From the NCBI RefSeq assembly GCF_020283565.1, contig NC_060064.1, forward strand, positions 12,978,337-13,042,336: a stretch of 64,000 nucleotides of DNA. The letters run 5' to 3'. Positions 12,053 through 23,030 of this stretch are shown in pieces. Made by a program: the position numbers and the translations under genes. Position 1 is the stretch's first letter. Each line of letters begins with the position of its first letter. Source of the DNA: Trifolium pratense. Its lineage: Eukaryota; Streptophyta; Magnoliopsida; Fabales; Fabaceae. The notes below the pieces were generated by a model. It ran no database searches. It was given only the letters and a program-made list of their open reading frames with translations, and had not been told where the DNA came from.

Positions 12053-12203
12053 TTATTAAGTAAAACATCACATAACCATTTTACAAAACCATGCTAAATA
12101 AAGCAAAAAATCATATAAAGCAATTAGGGTTAGTTTAGTTGAAAAAAATTTGGATAGTATGCATGAGATATTGGATTCGATCATTTTTTTATTGTAAAGA
12201 AAA

Positions 12204-12207
<4 letters not shown>

Positions 12208-12277
<70 letters not shown>
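12208..12277. repeat. (TA)n microsatellite, 70 bp
   Basis: Uninterrupted alternating A and T. Confidence 0.95.
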
Positions 12278-12280
<3 letters not shown>

Positions 12281-12480
12281 ATTAATGTATCAGATTTTAT
12301 TTATATTGTGATTATGATTGATAAAACTTAAAATTAAATTGTATGTTTGACAAGTATGCTTTATATATACATGAACCATTCGTTATTATGTTGGGCTTCG
12401 AGGGGGTGTATGACGAAAATTAATTAAAAATGGATTTTTATAATATATACTTCAAAGGAACAAAAGTTATTATTTAATTG

Positions 12481-12700
12481 GAAACGGGGGGCGCGCTAGA
12501 AATTTGGGGGGGGTGCGCTAGAAGTTTGGAGGAGGGAAAAAAATTGGGGACGCGCTAAAAATCTAGGGGAGGAAAAAAAAATTGGGGGGCTCACAAGAAA
12601 TCTAGGAAAAAAAGGAAAAAAAAAACTGGGGGTGCGCTAAGCAAAATGGGGGGCGCGCAAGTAATGGGGTAGTATATGGGGGGCGCGCGAGTAATGGATT
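12481..12700 (+). repeat. G-rich degenerate array
   Basis: Runs of four to eight G followed by CGCGC recur about every 30-50 bp (for example GGGGGGCGCGC near 12486, 12652 and 12679), separated by short purine blocks. This is the most strand-skewed stretch in an otherwise AT-rich neighbourhood. It could fold as G-quadruplexes. No gene is seen. Confidence 0.7.
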
Positions 12701-13048
12701 GCCTAATTTTGGGCTTGGGCTGACTTTTGGTTGACTTTTGGTGTATGAAGCAAATATGGTGGGTGTAGGAAACAAGTTTATGCATGGTACATAAATTTGG
12801 GCTTATGCACCATAACCACACCCTCAAAATTGTTGTTCTATTCTTAAAAACCATTTGTCATCTTTTTATGTTATTGTTTCACGCGTTCTGATAAACCACA
12901 TTAATCTGTTCTCTCACAAACTCACATAAACTCTATTAATGTGTCATTAATCACAATAAAAGATTGAATTTTGAATATCTTCTGTTAAGGCTTTATTGTA
13001 TATGTTAGTGAATTTATATTTTTTTCAATTATATGACATTCTATTTTT

Positions 13049-13230
13049 CATGAGATTTCTTGTTTCCTTGTGATTTTAATCGTTCGTGAATTTAATCTAA
13101 GTTAAATGTTTATGTAAACTGCTAATGTAACATATTTTTCATGGGATTTCTTGTTTCCTTGTGATTTTAATCGTTCGTGAATTTAATCTAAGTTAAATGT
13201 TTATGTGAATTGCTAATGTAACATAAAATC
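13049..13230 (+). repeat. 91-bp tandem duplication
   Basis: Two nearly identical units starting CATGAGATTTCTTG and CATGGGATTTCTTG. Confidence 0.85.
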
Positions 13231-13289
13231 ACGTACCTAAAAACTAATAAAAACAAATTTTCCTAACTAACTTTCTTCAACAAACTAGA

Positions 13290-13660
13290 CCCAGTGGGCT
13301 TCACACCTCGCGGTGCTTACACCTCTCGTCTATCGAAGTTATGTTCAAAAACATCGTTCGAAAAGACATACCAGACCGGGTCAAAAGAGAGGTTGCCCTC
13401 CAGGTGCATTTCCGAGGAATTAGAAAGGCCAATCCCTCCCCTACAACACCAAAAAAAAAAACGGGGCGAACCCAACTCCCTTTTTTACAACAAGGCAGAA
13501 ACTCATTGGTTGACATCCGATCCAACCTAGTATTAAGCGATCTGCCAAAAACAACCAAAATATTCCTTGGTGAATAGGGCGGCACCTTTCAGAGGTAGAA
13601 TCTTCTAGTTCTTCCGATTTGACCGGAAACCGATCGATCTAACCATGAGCAGGTTGTTGA
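13290..13660 (-). rRNA. Mitochondrial-like large-subunit (26S) rRNA 3' end, nuclear insert
   Basis: A sharply GC-richer patch. On the minus strand (about 13375 down to 13290) it reads GATAGACGAGAGGTGTAAGC, then an ACCGCGAGGTGTGAAGC segment and CACTGGGTCTAGT. This follows the universal bacterial-type 23S 3' end (GATAG..GGGTGTGTAAGC, GCGATGCGTTGAGC, ACCGGTACTAAT). The plastid 4.5S counterpart is worded differently, so a mitochondrial source (NUMT) is favoured. The rest of the patch, to about 13660, looks like the same foreign DNA but I cannot name it. It directly abuts the left edge of the MATE 2 duplication block. Not a functional rRNA gene. Confidence 0.5.
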
Positions 13661-13904
13661 AAGATTGAATTTGTAAAATAGAAAATTAAACGGTTTCGTT
13701 TTTTTAGTCAAGAAAAATAGTTTAATAATTTGTTATCTATATTTTATTTTTTTGGTCAAAATTAATTAATTAATTATATTTTATTCTTTTTGGTCAAAAA
13801 TTATTTATTTATATGACATAGTGCAAGTGTTCAACATATACACTATCTTTCATGAAAATATTTAAACCATTTACATCTCCATAGTAGAAGAAATTGAAAT
13901 AAAA

Positions 13905-16900
13905 ATGGGAGAAGGGCTAAAGAAGAACCTTTTGCAGCATCAAAACATTTCAGAGGATGAAGAAGTACCACTAAACAAAAGGATATGGAAAGAAAGCAAG
14001 AAGATGTGGATAGTAGCAGGTCCTGCAATATTCAATAGGTTTTCAACTTTTGGTATCCAAGTTGTTGCTCAATCTTTCATTGGTCATATTGGTTCAACTG
14101 AATTAGCTGCCTATGCCCTTGTTACGACTGTCCTAGTCAGATTTGCAAATGGTATTTTGGTGAGTCAATACTGTTCCTAAATTTTTAAATCGCGGATGTA
14201 ATTTTGATATTAGAAAAAATCACGATCAAATATCATTGATGCGACCTCCATCATAATTGTCCAGACATCAAAAACCGTGATGTCACAAACTTGTAGATAC
14301 AATTGTGGTCGAGGACAAATTTTTAAAACCTTGATTCAACTAGTAATTGTTTAAGTTATCGTGTATTGGAGTGTGTGCACATACAAATCTGCATTGAAGT
14401 TCATTAAATCTGTTCTGAAATTTGGGCCATCTAATTTTTTATAGTACAATTTAGATGCAGCTGACTACATAACGCGTGAAGTCACATGCACACAATCTAA
14501 TTGGAAAATCTGAAATCTAGTAAAATAATTTTTTTTTAATTTTTTTTTTCAAATTGTAGTTGGGCATGGCAAGTGCATTGCAAACTCTATGTGGACAAGC
14601 ATATGGAGCAAAAAAGTATGATATGCTAGGAGTATATCTTCAAAGATCATGGATAGTTTTATTCCTAACCACAATTTTTCTTCTTCCAATATACATTTTT
14701 ACCACCCCAATTTTAGAGGCACTTGGCCAAGATAAAATTATTGCACAAGTTGCAGGAAGCATTTCAATATGGTCAATAGGTATCATATTTTCTTTTGCAG
14801 TCTCATTCACTTGTCAAATGTTCCTACAAGCACAAAGCAAGAACAAGATTATTGCTTACCTTGCAGCTTTTTCAATTTCAATTCATGTTTTTTTGTCATG
14901 GCTTTTAACTGTTAAGTTCAAGTTTGGGCTTAATGGTGCAATGACATCAATCCTTTTAGCTTATTGGATACCAAATTCGGGCCAACTTGTTTTTATCATG
15001 ACAAAATGTCCTGAGACATGGAAGGGTTTCTCATTTTTGGCTTTTAAGGATCTTTGGCCTGTTATCAAGCTTTCTTTGTCTTCTGGAGCTATGTTATGGT
15101 AAGAGTTTCAGTAATTTTCCTAATCATTTTCTTAGATTATGTATAATTTGTAATAAACTTTCTTATCACATTTTGCCATACACCAAGGTTTCTAGGCTAT
15201 GTTGGAATTGTGGTCAGTTTGACAGAATCACGATGAGCTATTGTGATGTATTGATTTTATAAAAGTTACATAGTGTAGCTTTTGCAAAATTACGGTGGCT
15301 GACAACGATTTTGGAAATGCCACCGTGATATAACTAGTTTTATAATGCAGGATAAAAGAATGAAAATATTATTGCAATAAAAGAGCTATGAGACTAACAT
15401 GAAGCTATGGTTTACTTTTACAGTCTTGAAATATGGTACAACACAGTTTTGATTCTACTAACAGGGAACATGAAAAATGCTGAGGTTGCCATTGATGCTC
15501 TGGCCATATGGTACTATATCCCTCAATATCATTCTTAATTACTTTTGTTTCAACATTTTTTTTGTTAAATAGTCTAGTGGCTAGAAATTCAATTTTAAGG
15601 TGAATAAGTGGAAATACCAGACTTCAAACTCAGATCCCTGTATATTACATGCAATGTCCCTACCAATTGAGTTATGTTCACGATGACACTTTTGCGTCAA
15701 CATATAGTATTATGGGATAATGAACTGTGAGTTGATGAAATTATAATTTTTGCAGCCTCAACATCAATGGATGGGAAATGATGATATCCCTTGGTTTCAT
15801 GGCTGGAGCTAGGTACTTCATTGACATCACAATCTCATTTATCTTCAAAATCATTAACATTAACAATTTTTTTCTTTACACTAAAGTTTATTGAAAAGTT
15901 TATTTTATTTTCTTTAAATTAAATATTATTGTCTAGTACAACTCAAAGGATAAAAGACTGCATAGACATTTGATATGTTGAAAACTGAATTCAAACTCGC
16001 AATTTTCCACTTCTCTTAGTACGAGTCTCGTTGCTAGGTTCCTTGAAACCATAATGAAAATAAAAAATATTGTCCACAAGTCCTAGATAGAGTGACAAAA
16101 AATTGCCGCAATTGTTAGGTCATATGTCAAGACCGGGGTTTAAACCCTGACTCCTCCACTTATGTGTGAGAGTTTATAATGGATTTGCCATTTCGTCTAT
16201 TACCAAAAAGACGTATTATCTCTTGATTAAAATTTTCATGTATAGGAATCAAACCTTATACAACACCAATTTTCATTTACAAAGCAATAGATTGATGAGG
16301 ATAAACTTCTTCTATTTTTTGCAGTGTTAGGGTGTCAAATGAACTTGGAAGAGGGAGTTCAAAGGCAGCAAAATTTTCCATTGTGATAGCAGTGCTCACA
16401 TCATTTTCCATTGGATTTGTGCTATTCTTGATCTTTCTATTCCTAAGGGAAAAACTTGCATACATTTTCACCCCAAATCCAGATGTGGCTAATGCAGTTG
16501 GTGATCTATCACCTTTGTTGTCAATCTCCATACTGTTGAATAGTGTCCAACCTGTGCTCTCTGGTAAATCTTTACATCATAATTATTATTTGTTATTGTT
16601 TATTGATTCAATTTTTTTTATGAAGTCTGAATACTCTAATATTAGGCATGTTAGTTGCATGCTATTGCACCCTTAGTACTTATGCCAAACATCACAAATG
16701 GTATGTTAACACTTAAAAAATGCCACATCGGTTGCGAGATGTCCAGACTCCTGAATATATGTTTATAAGTTAGGGTAATCCTCATCTTATAAGCTGGTTT
16801 TGTAGGATCGAGTTAGGCTCAATACTAAATTCTAAGATGGTATCAAAATCTCTTTCATAATCCGTTAGGCCACCTGCTATCAGGTTTCTGATCATGCCTT

Positions 16901-17585
16901 CCACCATTTATATCCGCTCCCCAAGCCCAATAGTCTAGGCGCGAGAAGTCTCGCATCAGTTGCGAGATGACCTGAATATATGTTTATAAGCTATGACAAT
17001 CCTCATTTTATAAGCTAATTTTGTAGGATCGAGTTAGACCCAATACTCAATAACCATATCTAATTGAATAATTAGCTTACCTGCTAATGATGTTTTTGTG
17101 AGTAGGAGTTGCTGTTGGAGCTGGTTGGCAGAGCATTGTAGCATATGTAAACATAGGCTCCTATTACCTCATTGGTATTCCTTTTGGAGTGGTGCTTGGT
17201 AATCTTCTCCATTTGCAAGTTAAGGTGAAGACCAAACTATTAATCTCATTCCCAAGATCACATAATTTAAAGACAGATTAATGCATCTTGATTAAAGAGA
17301 GATATTGGTGCTAAAATTGTGTCACTTTTGCAGGGAATTTGGATTGGAATGTTGTTTGGAATTTTTGTTCAAACCATAATTCTAATCACAATCGCATTTA
17401 AAACTGACTGGGACAAGCAGGTAATTAATTTACTATATATAATTTGTGAAATGTTTAATGGTTTCTTAGAAGCAACTAAAAGTTACACATGAATTTTACA
17501 GGTTGAGATTGCTCGAAATCGTGTTAACAAATGGGCTGTAGTGGAGAGTGATGAATCAAACAACACATCAAGGATATCTAGTTAA
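13905..17585 (+). CDS. MATE efflux transporter 2 (DETOXIFICATION/TT12-like), 488 aa
   Basis: Exons 13905-14159, 14560-15098, 15424-15510, 15756-15812, 16325-16563, 17106-17224, 17334-17420 and 17502-17585 (stop TAA). All exon lengths equal those of MATE 1 and the frame is open. Start is MGEGLKKN, with the same 40-bp leader as MATE 1. About 18 of 488 residues differ, several in the N-terminal tail (for example Ile-Leu-Glu against Ile-Ser-Glu) and in TM helices (Phe to Met before [11 protein letters not shown]). CGQAYGA, Glu267 in TM7 and [10 protein letters not shown] are retained. Homology to MATE 1 runs from about 13665 to 17675, with about 160 bp of extra sequence at 13699-13864 just before the leader. 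Intron 4 has an additional SINE. It is a recent tandem duplicate and appears functional. Its substrate is unknown. Confidence 0.93.
15572..15685 (-). mobile_element. SINE in intron 3 of MATE 2
   Basis: Orthologous to the SINE in intron 3 of MATE 1: A-box-like TAACTCAATTGGTAGG and B-box-like GAGTTTGAAGTCTGG on the minus strand. Confidence 0.55.
16048..16255 (+). mobile_element. SINE-like insertion specific to intron 4 of MATE 2
   Basis: About 170-200 bp that MATE 1 lacks at the same place; MATE 1 passes directly from the GAAAC stretch to TTATACAACACC. It holds a B-box-like GGGGTTTAAACCCTGACTCC and ends in CATTTCGTCTATTACC plus an A-rich tail, resembling SINE 3' ends. The insertion followed the duplication. 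Confidence 0.45.
16704..17053 (+). mobile_element. TRIM retroelement in intron 5 of MATE 2
   Basis: Same insertion site as in MATE 1. Two short direct repeats (CCACATCGGTTGCGAG and CTCGCATCAGTTGCGAG) flank TGGTATCAAAATC, a near-intact tRNA-iMet primer-binding site. It is far more diverged between the two genes than the exons or intron sequence around it. Confidence 0.65.
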
Positions 17586-18371
17586 AGAATATTAAGATAT
17601 TTATTTAGAAGAAAAAATAGAACTCAATCAAAAAAAGTCTAATTAAAAGGAGAGAAAATATATCGTCATTTTCCTTGTGTTTCCTTTTTAACGGTATCTT
17701 GTTTTCTTACACTTAATATTTACATTTCAACAAATTATTGATTTTCTGTAAAAAAAATAAAAAATTATTGATTTAAGTGCAATGGTGGAGCTAGCAAAAA
17801 ATGGAGGGCAGGGGGCTTAAATAAAATTAATTTATAAATAGAAAATCATATATATACCAAAAAATTAAGTTGTAATAATAAGTATAAACTTGATCATCAA
17901 CAAAATTAAACTACATGATTTTAAATACCTTAAAATGATACATTACACGTTGAAAGTACCTTGAAATCATCAATGAAAGTCTCTACTGATTTAGTTGGTT
18001 CGACTAAGGGTTACGAACTTGGAGGTCGTCAGGATTCAAAGTTCCGACAAAAAGAAAAATAAATACTAACATGACAATTAGCATACTAATATAATTTACT
18101 ATTCAAAAAAAATGTAGAAGAGCGAAAAAATTCAAGGAAGTCGGGGTTTGACTTATAGAAACTGAAAATTGGAAATCAACTTGAGTAACTATATGGACCA
18201 CTCCATCAAGGTTTTATTCTAGTTTGAGAGAATCTAGGTTTGATTCTTGGTGGGAATAATTATTGGTCGCGACTTAACTATAGATTACTAGGTCTCTATC
18301 TCTTTTTGGAGATTTTTTTGTTACACCTTTTTGGAGATTGATTAAGGTGTTGTCTGTCTTGATTTATATTT
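17586..18371. other. Spacer downstream of MATE 2
   Basis: The first 90 bp still match MATE 1's 3' flank. From about 17779 a phrase resembling the end of hAT elements ('caatggtggagctagc') appears without a partner. No gene seen. Confidence 0.45.
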
Positions 18372-18540
18372 GAGCTTATGTGAAACATCTTATGCAAATA
18401 AATAAGTTTTTATGTATTATCATAAGCTTTTAAAAGTAGTTTATGAGAAAACAAATTATAATGATACAACTTTTGTCATTAAAAACTTATGAATCAACAT
18501 AAAAGTTTATTTATTTGCATAAGTTATTTTCATAAGTTAA
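18372..18540. mobile_element. Fold-back MITE
   Basis: CTTATGCAAATAAATAAG at 18389 is mirrored by TTTATTTATTTGCATAAG ending near 18524. No target duplication was fixed. Confidence 0.5.
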
Positions 18541-18632
18541 AAAATAAGTCAAATCCAAACTGACTATAAATACAATTTTGCGCTATTTAGTTTAAATTTT
18601 ATGAAGAAAAAAAAAACCTCCATCAAAATAAA

Positions 18633-20717
18633 ATGAGAATTTTCCATTATACAGATCCCTATTTGGTTTTATCAAAAAGGGCGTCCCAATTGCTATTTAG
18701 AGCAGAAGAAAATGAGGCTTTAGTTATGAAGAACATTCTCTCTACTTATGAAATTGCTTCAGGCCAATCAATAAATTTGTTTAAATCTGAGGTCTACTTC
18801 AGCAGAAATGTCTTATCTCCTATCAAGAATTCAATAGCTAATTTATTAGGAGTGCAACAAGTTCTGGGGACTGGAAAATATCTCGGACTACCTTCTATGG
18901 TAGGTCGAAGTAAAAAGGCCACTTTCAAGTTCATTAAGGATAGAATTTGGAAAAAGATTAATTCTTGGAGCAGCTGTTGTCTCTCTCAAGCAGGCAGGGA
19001 GGTTATGATCAAGTCAGTTCTGCAATCTATTCCATCTTACATTATGAGTATTTTCTTAATTCCACACTCTCTTAGTGATGAAATTGAGAAGATGATGAAT
19101 TCGTTCTGGTGGGGCCACAATCAGGAGCAGGCTAAAGGTATTCATTGGTTATCATGGGAACGCTTAGCGATGCACAAAAATGTTGGTGGCTTGGGTTTTA
19201 AGAGCATTACCGCTTTTAATTATGCAATGCTTGGTAAGCAGGCCTGGAACTTATTAACCAATCCAGGTAGTTTAATCACTAGAATTTTCAAAGCTAAATA
19301 TTTTCCTCAAAGTGATTTTCTTAGTTCAAGCATTGGTCACAACCCAAGTTACGTTTGGCGTAGCATTTGGAGTGCAAAGTTTGTAGTGAGAAATGGTTAC
19401 CAATGGGTGGTTGGGTCTGGGCATGACATTCCTATGTGGAATCATAGGTGGATTTCAGATGGTTCAATGATTCCAACACCACCAAATTTGCATGAGGAAC
19501 TAGCAAATATGACTATATCTGACATCTTTATAGGCAATGAAAAAAGGTGGAATGCCCCTTTAATTCAAGACCTTGTAGATGACAATACTGCAACAAAAAT
19601 TCTCAAAACTCCTCTTCTTGCGTCGGTTCAGAATGATCGGATTATTTGGAGATATGAGAAGAATGGTATTTATTCTGTTAAAAGTGCTTATCGTTACTGC
19701 GTTGTGGATGCTATTGATACTTCTCACCTACAAATTCCGGGACACTGGAATTTAATCTGGACGATAAAATCTCCACCTAAATTAAGGAATTTTCTTTGGA
19801 GGTTATGTCGTAACTGTGTTCCAACTAGAGTTCGCCTTAACGCAAAAGGGGTTAATTGTCCAAATTCTTGTGTGCTATGTGATGATGGCTTAGAAGACAG
19901 TCACCATGTTTTCTTTTTGTGCAAAAATAGTGAATCTCTGTGGCGGAATGTGGGCTGGTGGAACATGATACAACAACACATTAATAATAATGCCGAAATT
20001 ACTGGTACAATTTTTTCTGTGTTGCAGGTTCTTGGAAAAGCTGAACGCTCTCTCTTTGCAGCGTTGTTATGGAGTATATGGCAGCAACGGAATAATAAAA
20101 TATGGAAGAATCATAGTGAAACACTACATGTGGTGTGTGACCGAGCAAGAAACTTAATCATGGAGTGGAATGTAGCACAGGAACAACAACAACAACGACG
20201 AACCGTTCCGCAACAACAACATGTTGACTCGGTATGGTCAAAACCACTTGTAGGAAGATATAAGTGTAATGTTGATGCTTCTTTCTCTACAAGGCGCAAT
20301 AGGACAGGGATTGGTATTTGTATCCGAGACGATCAAGGGAGTTTTGTCCTTGCAAAAACTGAATGGTTTTCCCCCATTCTCGATGTCGACACCGGAGAAG
20401 CGGTAGGTTTGCTCCATGCTTTGAAGTGGATCCAAGAGTTGCAATTGGAGAATGTAGACTTTGAACTTGACTCTAAGAATGTTGTTGCAAAGTTTCATAG
20501 CAAAGCAAAAGATATTTCTGGGTTAGGAGATGTCATTAAAGATTGTCAATATATTCATAACTCTCATTTTAGAAACTCTCGGGTTGAGTTTGTTAGGAGA
20601 CAAGCCAATGAGGCCGCTCATATATTAGCAAATGTGGCCTCATCTCTAGCTAGTTTCCATATTTTCATTGATGTACCCTCTTGTATCGATTCTATTATTG
20701 CTAATGAAATGTCATGA
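18633..20717 (+). CDS. LINE retrotransposon ORF2 C-terminal part (zf-RVT + RNase H), 694 codons
   Basis: A continuous open frame of a plant L1-type LINE, truncated at its 5' end. Recognisable homology starts about residue 18 with SQLLFRAEENEA, immediately downstream of where the reverse-transcriptase FADD catalytic motif should be; that motif and everything before it are absent. In order: ASGQSINLFKSE and KYLGLPSMVG (RT thumb side), GGLGFKSI, a zf-RVT domain (about 370-450, PPKLRNFLWRLC, then Cys/His ligands in CVLCDDGLEDSHHVFFLC), and a plant-type RNase H (about 545-675: CNVDASFS, TGEAVGLLHAL, ELDSKNV, ANEAAHILA). A 22-A tail follows at 20731-20752, 14 bp after the stop. The unbroken frame implies a young insertion, though it cannot make a working polymerase. 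No target duplication was found. Confidence 0.85.
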   Translation: MRIFHYTDPYLVLSKRASQLLFRAEENEALVMKNILSTYEIASGQSINLFKSEVYFSRNVLSPIKNSIANLLGVQQVLGTGKYLGLPSMVGRSKKATFKFIKDRIWKKINSWSSCCLSQAGREVMIKSVLQSIPSYIMSIFLIPHSLSDEIEKMMNSFWWGHNQEQAKGIHWLSWERLAMHKNVGGLGFKSITAFNYAMLGKQAWNLLTNPGSLITRIFKAKYFPQSDFLSSSIGHNPSYVWRSIWSAKFVVRNGYQWVVGSGHDIPMWNHRWISDGSMIPTPPNLHEELANMTISDIFIGNEKRWNAPLIQDLVDDNTATKILKTPLLASVQNDRIIWRYEKNGIYSVKSAYRYCVVDAIDTSHLQIPGHWNLIWTIKSPPKLRNFLWRLCRNCVPTRVRLNAKGVNCPNSCVLCDDGLEDSHHVFFLCKNSESLWRNVGWWNMIQQHINNNAEITGTIFSVLQVLGKAERSLFAALLWSIWQQRNNKIWKNHSETLHVVCDRARNLIMEWNVAQEQQQQRRTVPQQQHVDSVWSKPLVGRYKCNVDASFSTRRNRTGIGICIRDDQGSFVLAKTEWFSPILDVDTGEAVGLLHALKWIQELQLENVDFELDSKNVVAKFHSKAKDISGLGDVIKDCQYIHNSHFRNSRVEFVRRQANEAAHILANVASSLASFHIFIDVPSCIDSIIANEMS

Positions 20718-20904
20718 GTTTCCTTCGGTCAAAAAAAAAAAAAAAAAAAAAACTAGACGACACAATGACTTGGATCGTTTTGTGTTTATCCGACTTCTTC
20801 GAAAAAATATAAAAGGATCACTACAAAAAATTTGGATTAATATTCAACCTGGGTTTAAAAACGACCTGCTTAGAAAGATATATAATAATAACAATAATAT
20901 AGTG

Positions 20905-20906
<2 letters not shown>

Positions 20907-20974
<68 letters not shown>
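20907..20974. repeat. (AT)n followed by (AC)n microsatellite
   Basis: About 28 AT units to 20962, then six AC units. Confidence 0.95.
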
Positions 20975-21234
20975 GAAGGTATGCATTAGCAACATACACC
21001 TTAAGGTGTATTTAACTACTTTTTAGTTATCATTTGCTAACACACACCTTCTAAAAATAAAGTAGATGTATTATAGCAAATGCCTATAGGAGTTGCTAAC
21101 GTACACCCACTTATTTTTTAGAATGTGTGCATTAACCACATGCACCTTAGGGTGTATTTAACTACTTTTTAGTTATAACTTGCTAATACACACCTTCTTA
21201 AAAATAAGCGTGTGTACGTTAGCAAAACCCTATA
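20975..21234. mobile_element. MITE pair with GCTAACGTACAC termini
   Basis: An inverted-repeat element at about 21081-21234 (left TTGCTAACGTACACCC, right GTGTGTACGTTAGCAA) is preceded by a truncated relative. The phrase GGTGTATTTAACTACTTTTT occurs at about 21003 and 21153 in the same orientation. Confidence 0.55.
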
Positions 21235-21254
21235 TATATATATATAGAGGAGGA

Positions 21255-21631
21255 GATCAAATTACACCGGTGTAACATTTGAGTAATGTTACACCGTTCA
21301 ATAACGCTTCGACGAATACAAATTTTACAAAATCTACCGTTGGATTGAACGTTTATATCATATAGATCATTCATGTTAAATTTTAAAAATTTAAAATCGT
21401 TTGATATGTTATTGAGATTGACCAAGCTTAACGGTATTCAATAAAAACACATAAAGCGTTAATCTTGATCGGTCTCAATAACATATGAAACGATTTTAGA
21501 TTTTTGTAAAATTGAACATGAATGATCTATATGATATAAACTTTCAGTCCAATGGTGGATTTTGTAAATTTTTTATTCCTTGAAGCGTTATTGAGCGGTG
21601 TAATATTACTCAAATTACACCGGTGGCTGAT
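21255..21631. mobile_element. Fold-back element, family F, copy 1
   Basis: Nearly the whole 375 bp is one imperfect palindrome: CACCGGTGTAAC and GTTCAATAACGC near the left answer GCGTTATTGAGCGGTGTAA and ACACCGGTG near the right. Both arms carry 'taccgttggattgaa'-type words shared with copies at 23991 and 35881. Confidence 0.7.
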
Positions 21632-21644
21632 ATGTATAGGAGAG

Positions 21645-23025
21645 TGATGGTGGCTCTGCAAGTGCACAGAATCACAACCAAGTAATAAAATGATAAGTTA
21701 TCGTTCTCCACAGGGAATGTGCCAAAATTACTAGTTTCGCTTATGAATGGTTTTGCATTCGCTTTGTTTGGAGATAGTTGTGCGGGTAAAAGTAAATTGC
21801 AAGAAAGTAAATGACTGAAAAATACAGTAAAAGTGTGTGTGTATCCACGCGGGGTGGTTAAGTGTTTTTGAATCTCTCCCTTACTCCTTCTTGGTGGTTA
21901 ATTCCATTGTTCCCCTCAATCAGGATTAGTCTTATAAAATAGGTTCGGAAGCACTTGTTCCCTATTTCTATTACAAATTGGTCAGAGCCTAGTTAGGGTT
22001 GCCTTTACTCTGCTTAAATATCCTCGCCCCAGTCGGTTCCACTTTTTCGTTTAAACTTTGGTATCATTACCCTTAAGGCTCAATGTGTCGCAAGCTGTCA
22101 CGTGTTCCTCAAACTAGTCCTAACTCTGACTTCAGGCAGAATTTATCATTCTAGACTAAGCTTTTAATCCTATACTAAGACCTCTGATACTGAATTTAAT
22201 GGTCTTATGTTGGACCTTAGCACACCGTCCTTCGTTCGGGATAATTAACTTCGTTTCCTATCTAATATCCACTAATTTCCTTAGATTTTATTCTAATGTG
22301 ATCAGTATTAAAATAAATATAAAAACCAGACAATAAAACAGTTTCAATAGCAACAACTGAATTTATACCTAAATTATACAAAACCAAGCATTCGTAAGGG
22401 AGTTCATCGACTCCACCTAACCTAGGAAAAATAAATTACAAAAACAATAAAGAAAAGAACCTTATTGGCCTTGGAGTTCCTTGGTCCTCCTTGCCTCCTC
22501 CTTATTGTTCTCCTAACTCTAGAGTGAATATTCAATGTCTCTGAATATTTTGGAATGAATAATAGTGAAGGAGGAAGACTCTATTTATAGTTTTTCAGCT
22601 GGGTTTAGGCTTTTTCTGCGCGTCCATCGCACCCATCGTGGCCACGATGTCGTGTAATTTTGCCTCATCGTGGCCACGATGGATCACATCGTGGTACGAT
22701 GAAAGATCTTCTCCAGATTTTCTGTTTTCTTCAACCGCCTTTCATCGTGCCACGATGACAAGTCATCGTGGTACGATGATAAAGATTTGTTGCAGATTTT
22801 CTTCGATTTAAACCGCCTTCTTATCGCACCACGCTGGATCTCATCGTAGGTACGATGAATTGCGCTGTTTATTATGGTTTTGCTTTTTTTGCTGCTTTTT
22901 CCACTTTTCTTGCCTCTAGGCCAAGTAACTTCACTTTTCCAGGTATTTGCTTGCTTTTGGGCTTCAATTGCTATTAGAACTACCCTAAATTACTACTAAA
23001 AACATCATATAATTGACTGTCATCA
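21645..23025 (-). mobile_element. Solo LTR, 1381 bp (copy A)
   Basis: Begins TGATGGTGG and ends GTCATCA (TG..CA on both strands), flanked by a perfect 5-bp duplication GAGAG at 21640-21644 and 23026-23030. No internal coding region lies beside it, so it is a recombination remnant. On the minus strand it carries a CTATAAATAG TATA box (near 22586) preceded by CATCGTGGCCACGATG-type palindromes. Its 3' end (CACTTGCAGAGCCACCATCA) resembles Ty3/gypsy Tat-like LTRs, a loose assignment. The inverted partner is at 38213-39653. Confidence 0.8.
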
Positions 23026-23030
23026 GAGAG

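Noticed and set aside
13290..13400. Plastid rRNA origin
   Set aside because: The plastid 4.5S 3' segment has a different wording (GATAGGTGTCAAGTGG), so mitochondrial origin fits better.
13290..13660. Plus and minus frames of 78-94 codons as genes
   Set aside because: They overlap on both strands of the rRNA-like patch and match no family; rRNA similarity explains the base composition.
18600..20760. Target-site duplication around the LINE
   Set aside because: A-rich runs on both sides do not extend into matching unique sequence.
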